Part shown: one piece after another, positions 59,771 through 64,000 of the stretch
Numbering within the stretch: the first letter of the stretch is position 1
Layout of the letters: each line of letters begins with the position of its first letter
NCBI RefSeq assembly: GCF_025244825.1
Contig: NZ_CP104263.1
Span: forward strand, 3,162,001-3,226,000
DNA length: 64,000 bases
Origin: Arthrobacter jinronghuae
GTDB lineage: Bacteria; Actinomycetota; Actinomycetes; Actinomycetales; Micrococcaceae
Reading direction: 5' to 3'
Made by a program: the position numbers and the translations under genes
The notes under the pieces: generated by a model
Seen by the model: only the letters and a program-made list of their open reading frames with translations
Databases searched by the model: none
Told to the model about the DNA's origin: nothing

Positions 59771-60382
59771 TCAGGGGCGGGGTGCGACCGGACCCGACGG
59801 CAGCGTCGGGGGCGGCGGGCCTTCGGCACGGAGCGGCCCCAGCGCATGCGTCCACCGCAGCAGTTCCGTCAGCATCGGTGCGACGGCACCCTGGGCGGAA
59901 GGCGGCGGCACGAAGTCGCCTTCCTCAAAGTTCTGCATAACAAGCGGCAGTACGACGCCGTCCGGCAGCGGCATCATGCGAACCGTCGTGACGATCTGTT
60001 TCATGACCTGTACTGCGCGGAGACCTCCCGCGATGCCGCCGTAGCTGACGAAGGCGACGGGAGCATACGTCCACTCGCGCCCGAGGTAGTCGAAGGCATT
60101 CAGCAGGGCGGCCGACGGCCCGTAGTTGTACTCCGGTGAAACGAAGATGAACGCGTCCGCTTCCCTGATTTTCGCGGCCCACCGCTGCGTGTGCCCATGC
60201 TCGTAGCGTCCCAGGACAGGGTGGTGGCGTTCGTCGAGGACGGGCAGTTCATACTCCGCGATGTCGACGAGCTCTACCTCGAATCTCCCATCCGCCACCG
60301 CTCGCTCGAAGGCCCACTTGGCTATGGGTCCGGCGAGGCGGCCGGGGCGAGTGCTGCCGACAATGATCTGCAGTTTGGGCAT
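59771..60382 (-). CDS. NADPH-dependent FMN reductase (flavodoxin-like)
   Basis: A 203-residue flavodoxin-fold reductase. The FMN phosphate loop is 'GSTRPGRLAGPIA', and 'FVSPEYNYGPSAALLNAFDYLGREW' and 'YGGIAGGLRAVQ' are standard for the family. It is a second, unrelated type of flavin reductase in the island and could supply reduced FMN to the neighbouring monooxygenase. The start is only two bases after the preceding NTF2-like stop, and the gene is followed by the monooxygenase gene, so the three form one unit. The last 20 residues are Pro-rich. Confidence 0.9.
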   Translation of the reverse strand: MPKLQIIVGSTRPGRLAGPIAKWAFERAVADGRFEVELVDIAEYELPVLDERHHPVLGRYEHGHTQRWAAKIREADAFIFVSPEYNYGPSAALLNAFDYLGREWTYAPVAFVSYGGIAGGLRAVQVMKQIVTTVRMMPLPDGVVLPLVMQNFEEGDFVPPPSAQGAVAPMLTELLRWTHALGPLRAEGPPPPTLPSGPVAPRP

Positions 60383-60384
60383 CG

Positions 60385-60906
60385 TCAGTCCCCCAGCGGA
60401 TCCTGGCCGGGGACCGCTTTGCGGAAAGTGCTCCAATGCTCGGCAAGCTTGCCGTTGTGCACCCGAAAAACGGTGAGGATGTTCCAGTCGTAGGAGGCCT
60501 CCGGAATGACGGGATCGGGGACGACTTTTCGCATCATGAGGCAGGCAACCTCGCCATCGAGGATGACGCCCACCACCGGCGGCGGGATCTCACCAACGAC
60601 CGGCACATGCCGGAAGTGTTCAATGAGCTTCTCGAGGCCGTTACCGGCCGCGTTCGGGTCGTGCTGGACGTAGTCTTCCGCGGCGTATCTGGTCATGACC
60701 TCGACGACCTGTTCCTGCACCTTGTCGTCGCGGACAATACGGGCCATGTCTGCTTCGAAGTCGATAAGCAGGCGCTTGACCGCGGTGCGTTCCGGCGAAG
60801 AATCGGCAGCGACCGCTGCCTTGAACTCCTCATTGTCGAGCCAGTTCTGATAAATCGCGGGATCACTGATCTCTGCGATTCCATTGATGACGGTAAATCC
60901 AGCCAT
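60385..60906 (-). CDS. SnoaL-like/NTF2 family protein
   Basis: A 173-residue NTF2-fold protein, a different subtype from the 217-residue pair. 'YAAEDYVQHDPNAAGNGLEKLIEHFRHV' with its Y-x-Q-H-(N/D)-P signature is typical of SnoaL-like polyketide cyclases. The C-terminal 'DILTVFRVHNGKLAEHWSTF' segment (here with N-I-L-T) is also typical. The ATG at 60906 has AGAGGA upstream; an alternative GTG lies at 60954, right next to a palindrome that is better read as an operator. It is the first gene of a unit with the FMN reductase and a monooxygenase. Confidence 0.83.
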   Translation of the reverse strand: MAGFTVINGIAEISDPAIYQNWLDNEEFKAAVAADSSPERTAVKRLLIDFEADMARIVRDDKVQEQVVEVMTRYAAEDYVQHDPNAAGNGLEKLIEHFRHVPVVGEIPPPVVGVILDGEVACLMMRKVVPDPVIPEASYDWNILTVFRVHNGKLAEHWSTFRKAVPGQDPLGD

Positions 60907-60957
60907 GGTGCGGATCCTCTCTGCAGCTGTCGGCGTCGCGTCAGGGGCAGACACCGC

Positions 60958-60979
60958 ATCGAAACGCCATCGTTTCGAT
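60958..60979. promoter_or_regulatory. Operator-like 22-bp palindrome upstream of the SnoaL/FMN reductase/monooxygenase unit
   Basis: ATCGAAACG-CCAT-CGTTTCGAT has two perfectly complementary 9-bp arms around a 4-bp spacer. It lies 52 bp upstream of the ATG at 60906. The shape fits a TetR dimer site, and a TetR gene ends about 200 bp away. The remaining part of the 60907-61177 gap holds no gene. Confidence 0.7.
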
Positions 60980-61177
60980 CAGCTCGAGGGTCACGCTACT
61001 GCCACGCCACAGGGAGCGCAACCCCCGTCACGTTCGCAGCCTGCTCCCGGCGCAGGAGATGAGTGGGTTGGCCGGTCGGCTCCGGCTGGTTTTGCCGCCG
61101 ACGACCCGTTTTCGGGAGGGGTTGCCGCCGGAGCGATGTGGAGGGCATGGGCGACGTCGGGGCGAGAGCGTGAAGTG

Positions 61178-61774
61178 TCAGCGGTGCGAGAGCACCGGGA
61201 TCAGAATCGTGTCGACGAAGCCTGCCAAATACTCGCGGTCCGGAAATGTCCCCTCCGCCAGATGTTTGGCGAGCGGCATGGATAAGAACGCGTGATGGCA
61301 GTACCGCCGAACGGTCGCATCGACGGAGATCTCCCGACGCTCGACGGCGCGGTCGATGGCGCGGTCGAGCGGGGAACCCGCAGGAGCCGAGATCTGCTCA
61401 CGCATCGTCTCCGCGAGTGCCTCATCGCGCATCGACGCGTGGGCGAGGGCCGCGAGGAGCGTCATTTCGGACTCAGCCACATGGGCGATCTGCTCCATGA
61501 CGGCGAGTAGATCGCCGCGTAACGTGCCGGTATCCACATCGACCGGCTCCTCCAGTTGGGAGTGTGAACGGAGGGCGGCCATCACCAGGCCCGGCTTGCC
61601 GTGCCACTGGCGATAGATCGTCGCCGTGCTGCATTTGGAGCGTTTCGCCACGGCGGGCATGGCTAGACCTTCATAACCGACCTCCTCGAGGAGGCCAAGG
61701 GTCTCGGCGAGGATCTCCGCCTCACGGTGCGGTGAGAGTCGGCTGTGCCGAGGCCGTTCAGCGGGATCACTCAC
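61178..61774 (-). CDS. TetR/AcrR family transcriptional regulator
   Basis: A 198-residue regulator with an N-terminal helix-turn-helix 'LLEEVGYEGLAMPAVAKRSKCSTATIYRQWHGKPGL' and a C-terminal domain like TetR_C_ of the 'LAALAHASMRDEAL' type. The GTG at 61774 has GAGAGG eight bases upstream; an ATG at 61831 lies inside the preceding TetR gene. It is co-oriented with that gene (25-bp gap) and lies just upstream of the palindrome-bearing promoter at 60958, its likely target. Confidence 0.87.
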   Translation of the reverse strand: MSDPAERPRHSRLSPHREAEILAETLGLLEEVGYEGLAMPAVAKRSKCSTATIYRQWHGKPGLVMAALRSHSQLEEPVDVDTGTLRGDLLAVMEQIAHVAESEMTLLAALAHASMRDEALAETMREQISAPAGSPLDRAIDRAVERREISVDATVRRYCHHAFLSMPLAKHLAEGTFPDREYLAGFVDTILIPVLSHR

Positions 61775-61799
61775 CGTCACAACCTCTCTCCCGTCATTC

Positions 61800-62498
61800 T
61801 TAGCCCAGCGCCGGGCCCCACGGGTAGTCATAGCCGGGTTTCAGCACCAAGTCCTGCTCCCCCGCAATCGGACGCAGCCCGCGCAGGAAGACACGCACAA
61901 TGTATTCGACATGGGCTTCGAGCAGCTCGTCGGAGACGTCGAAGTCTGAGATCAGTGCATCGAACTCGATGCCGGACACCGTCATCCGCAGGAGCATTGA
62001 GGCGTGCGCCTCCGGCCGATCAACTTCGAAGTTGTGCTCGGAGCCATAGTCAACGAGCAGCTGCGCGATGATGCTGATGATGTCCGAGACGTCAGGCATC
62101 GGTATGGTGTTGAACGCAGCCTGGATCTCACGGCGCCGGTTGTGCTCAGCGATCATCACGCGGAAGTACGCGATTGCCTGTGCGCCAGTGCCGGCCCTAG
62201 TCGCCGCGACCAGGGCGCCAACCAGCCGATCCTCAGCGGACCCCTCGCCTGATCCGTCGCGCTGCCGAAGCTCGCGCAACCGCTGCCCGAGCTCCATGCT
62301 TCCATGCTGCAGAACAGCTTTGAAGAGCTCGAGCTTGTCCGCGAAGTGCGCGTAGACCGTCGTCTTGGACACTCCTGCCTGAGCGGCCACCGCGTCCATG
62401 GATGTGCCGTCATACCCGTTGAGCAGCAACAGTTCAACGGCTGCATCGAGCACCGCGTCGCGCTTGCTGCGCCCACCGCTTCGTTTGGCCCGTGGCAT
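61800..62498 (-). CDS. TetR/AcrR family transcriptional regulator
   Basis: A 232-residue regulator. The DNA-binding domain reads 'LLLLNGYDGTSMDAVAAQAGVSKTTVYAHFADKLELFKAV', followed by a TetR_C_14-like domain. It is divergent from the 62657 monooxygenase gene, whose promoter carries the CGTACAGTAC site. This makes it the best candidate to bind the palindrome shared by three island promoters. A related half site (CCGACCAGTACGG, about 62575-62588) sits between the two genes and may serve autoregulation. Confidence 0.88.
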   Translation of the reverse strand: MPRAKRSGGRSKRDAVLDAAVELLLLNGYDGTSMDAVAAQAGVSKTTVYAHFADKLELFKAVLQHGSMELGQRLRELRQRDGSGEGSAEDRLVGALVAATRAGTGAQAIAYFRVMIAEHNRRREIQAAFNTIPMPDVSDIISIIAQLLVDYGSEHNFEVDRPEAHASMLLRMTVSGIEFDALISDFDVSDELLEAHVEYIVRVFLRGLRPIAGEQDLVLKPGYDYPWGPALG

Positions 62499-62599
62499 TC
62501 GGCTCTCCTCTGTATACGCTCCGACTCAACCCGCACACCTGCGGGTTGCCGCTCATCGCCATCCTATGCTCTGGACCGACCAGTACGGAAAGACATGCA

Positions 62600-62632
62600 T
62601 GGACAACTTGCGCACTGATCCGTACAGTACAC
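62600..62632 (+). promoter_or_regulatory. Promoter with CGTACAGTAC operator (island promoter 3)
   Basis: The -35 TGGACA (62600-62605) and -10 TACAGT (62623-62628) are 17 bp apart. The -10 lies inside CCGTACAGTACAC, nearly identical to the site at promoter 2. It drives the last monooxygenase gene and is divergent from the TetR gene. Confidence 0.7.
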
Positions 62633-62656
62633 CCCAGCCATACAGACGGAGATGAC

Positions 62657-63988
62657 ATGACTGACACGATTCCCCAGCCACCTGACGAGCTGACTCCGGG
62701 CCTCCCCCCGGGGCCTCCCCCTGAGCGGTCAACCCCTCTGGATGCACCGGCATCCAGGTACCTCAGCGCGGAGGGGAAGCGGCTCGCAGCCGGAGTGCGC
62801 ACCCTCCAGAACCGCATTCGGGAGCTCGCCCCCGAGGCCGAGCGCCGCGGCCGACTCAGCCCGGAGATTGTCGAGGCCTTCACCGAGCTTGGCCTCTACC
62901 GCGCCTGTGCCCCCATCGAGTACGGCGGCTCCGCTCTGGGTGCCCGCGACATCGCTGAGATTGCGCGGGCACTGGGACGAGGCGACGCCGCGGCAAACTG
63001 GACCTTCTTCGTCGGCACCAGCCTCCGTATGGTCAGCACCTTCCCCAAGCCCTTGGTAGACGAACTCTACAGCCGGCAGCAGGGCCATATCGGCCCGCTG
63101 GCCGCCGGGGGTTCGACGTTCGCTGCCGTGACGGGCAAGGCGGTCAGAGTGGAAGGGGGATGGAACGTTGAGGGTAAGTGGACCTACGTATCGGGAAATC
63201 ACGACGCCGCCTGGCTTTTCGGCGGTGCCGCATGGACGGACGGAAACCGCAGCGGCCATGCATTATTCATGATGGACCCAGCCGACATCGAACCGGTTGA
63301 TGACTGGCACGTGGCCGGCATGATGGCGTCCGACTCCAACTCCATCACCACAACCAAGCCGATGTTCGTGCCCGACCACCGCTTCATCGATATGTCAGAG
63401 CTCCCGATGCACCTGGACAGTGCAGCGGAACGGTTCGCCGGTCTTGCCTACCAGGCGAAGACACGGGCATCCATGATGACCGCAACGGTATTGAACATGG
63501 CCGCCCTGGTCGGCATGGCCGAGGGCGCCCTGGAGGTGTTCCAGGAGCTCGCGCAAAAACGGAAGCCGTTCAGCCCGCCCTACGACACGATTGCCGAAAT
63601 GGCATCGAGCCAGGTCGCAGCCGGTAAGGCAAAGGCGCTTCTCGGCGTTGCGGGCGCGACCGTGCTCCAGTATGCGGACGAGATCGACCATCTCGCGGTT
63701 CGCGGCGAAGACTACACCGGCGACGAGGAAGCGCAGGGCTGCACCGACCTCGCCTTCGCCGGCCAGCTGGCGAAGGACGCGATCGACCTCCTCCTGCGCA
63801 TCCTGGGGTCGTCAGGCATGGCACTGTCCAACCCCCTCCAGCGTTACTCGCGCGACTCGGGCGTCATACTCTCCCACGGTGCAATGCGTCTCGAATCCCT
63901 TGCGGAGATCAGTGGCCGCCGGCTCCTCGGACAGCCCCCGTTCAAGATGTTCGCCGGTGGACTGCAGGACAAGGGTGCGCAGAAGTAA
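62657..63988 (+). CDS. Acyl-CoA-dehydrogenase-like flavin-dependent monooxygenase (second subtype)
   Basis: A 443-residue group D monooxygenase. 'EYGGSALGARDIAEIARALGRGDAAANWTFFVG', 'WNVEGKWTYVSGNHDAAWLFGG' and 'WHVAGMMASDSNSITTTKPMFVPDHR' align with the product of 58365-59735. A Pro-rich leader of about 30 residues precedes the fold. GGAG lies six bases before the ATG; the open frame upstream crosses the promoter and is not coding. It may be the first step of the pathway, being controlled directly by the divergent regulator. Confidence 0.85.
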   Translation: MTDTIPQPPDELTPGLPPGPPPERSTPLDAPASRYLSAEGKRLAAGVRTLQNRIRELAPEAERRGRLSPEIVEAFTELGLYRACAPIEYGGSALGARDIAEIARALGRGDAAANWTFFVGTSLRMVSTFPKPLVDELYSRQQGHIGPLAAGGSTFAAVTGKAVRVEGGWNVEGKWTYVSGNHDAAWLFGGAAWTDGNRSGHALFMMDPADIEPVDDWHVAGMMASDSNSITTTKPMFVPDHRFIDMSELPMHLDSAAERFAGLAYQAKTRASMMTATVLNMAALVGMAEGALEVFQELAQKRKPFSPPYDTIAEMASSQVAAGKAKALLGVAGATVLQYADEIDHLAVRGEDYTGDEEAQGCTDLAFAGQLAKDAIDLLLRILGSSGMALSNPLQRYSRDSGVILSHGAMRLESLAEISGRRLLGQPPFKMFAGGLQDKGAQK

Positions 63989-64000
63989 CCGGCACGGTAA

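Noticed and set aside
1..64000. Prophage, integrative element or insertion sequence
   Set aside because: No integrase, transposase, phage structural gene, tRNA-flanked att site or long terminal inverted repeats were seen; the island at 45.8-64 kb has no clear borders in this window.

Overview
The window looks like chromosomal DNA from a high-GC actinobacterium of the Micrococcaceae, most likely Arthrobacter or a close relative. The inference rests on base composition, GTG starts with strong GGAGG-type ribosome sites, a DtxR/IdeR-type iron box (two copies), a TIGR03085 mycothiol-type protein and an oxalate/formate-type MFS gene with its tiny partner ORF. I see no rRNA, tRNA, transposase, integrase, phage gene or CRISPR array.

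Layout. 0-1.5 kb: end of a lipid kinase gene and a membrane-anchored M23 peptidase. 1.7-9.3 kb: a seven-gene minus-strand iron-siderophore operon (two FecCD permease pairs, one ATPase, one lipoprotein, one siderophore-interacting reductase) behind an iron box. 9.3-20.5 kb: housekeeping and redox genes, including a glutathionyl-hydroquinone-reductase-like enzyme, an epimerase, a TrxR-like flavoprotein, an APC permease, YihY, PRC-barrel and MscS proteins. A second iron-boxed siderophore lipoprotein gene and a Rieske ferredoxin/reductase pair close this stretch. 20.5-28.3 kb: acyl-CoA catabolism, with a divergently read TetR gene whose operator precedes an SDR, an acyl-CoA dehydrogenase and an APH-type kinase; the set resembles the ACAD10/11 or Lva 4-hydroxyacyl-CoA module. 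28.4-37.5 kb: an OFA-type MFS transporter with a 33-residue partner, a heptad-repeat membrane protein, IclR, DHFR-like, thioesterase and polyol-dehydrogenase genes. 37.5-41.2 kb: a four-gene OpuC-type osmoprotectant importer. 41.2-45.7 kb: hypothetical membrane proteins and an APC permease, with two copies of a composite intergenic repeat.

45.8-64 kb is a catabolic island for an unidentified, probably aromatic, compound. It has four acyl-CoA-dehydrogenase-like (group D) flavin monooxygenases, a PheA/MhpA-type FAD hydroxylase, two flavin reductases, a type I extradiol dioxygenase, a FAH-family hydrolase, an acetoacetyl-CoA-synthetase-like ligase, a thiolase, three NTF2/SnoaL-like proteins, an MFS transporter and two TetR regulators. 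The gene content suggests repeated hydroxylation, extradiol ring cleavage, hydrolysis of the ring-fission product, CoA activation and thiolysis. Three promoters in the island carry the same palindrome (CGTAC-A-GTAC) over the -10 element, which suggests one local regulon. Two (monooxygenase + NTF2) pairs of identical protein lengths indicate an internal duplication.

Coordinates of starts were chosen from ribosome sites and overlaps; many of the longest reading frames extend too far upstream.
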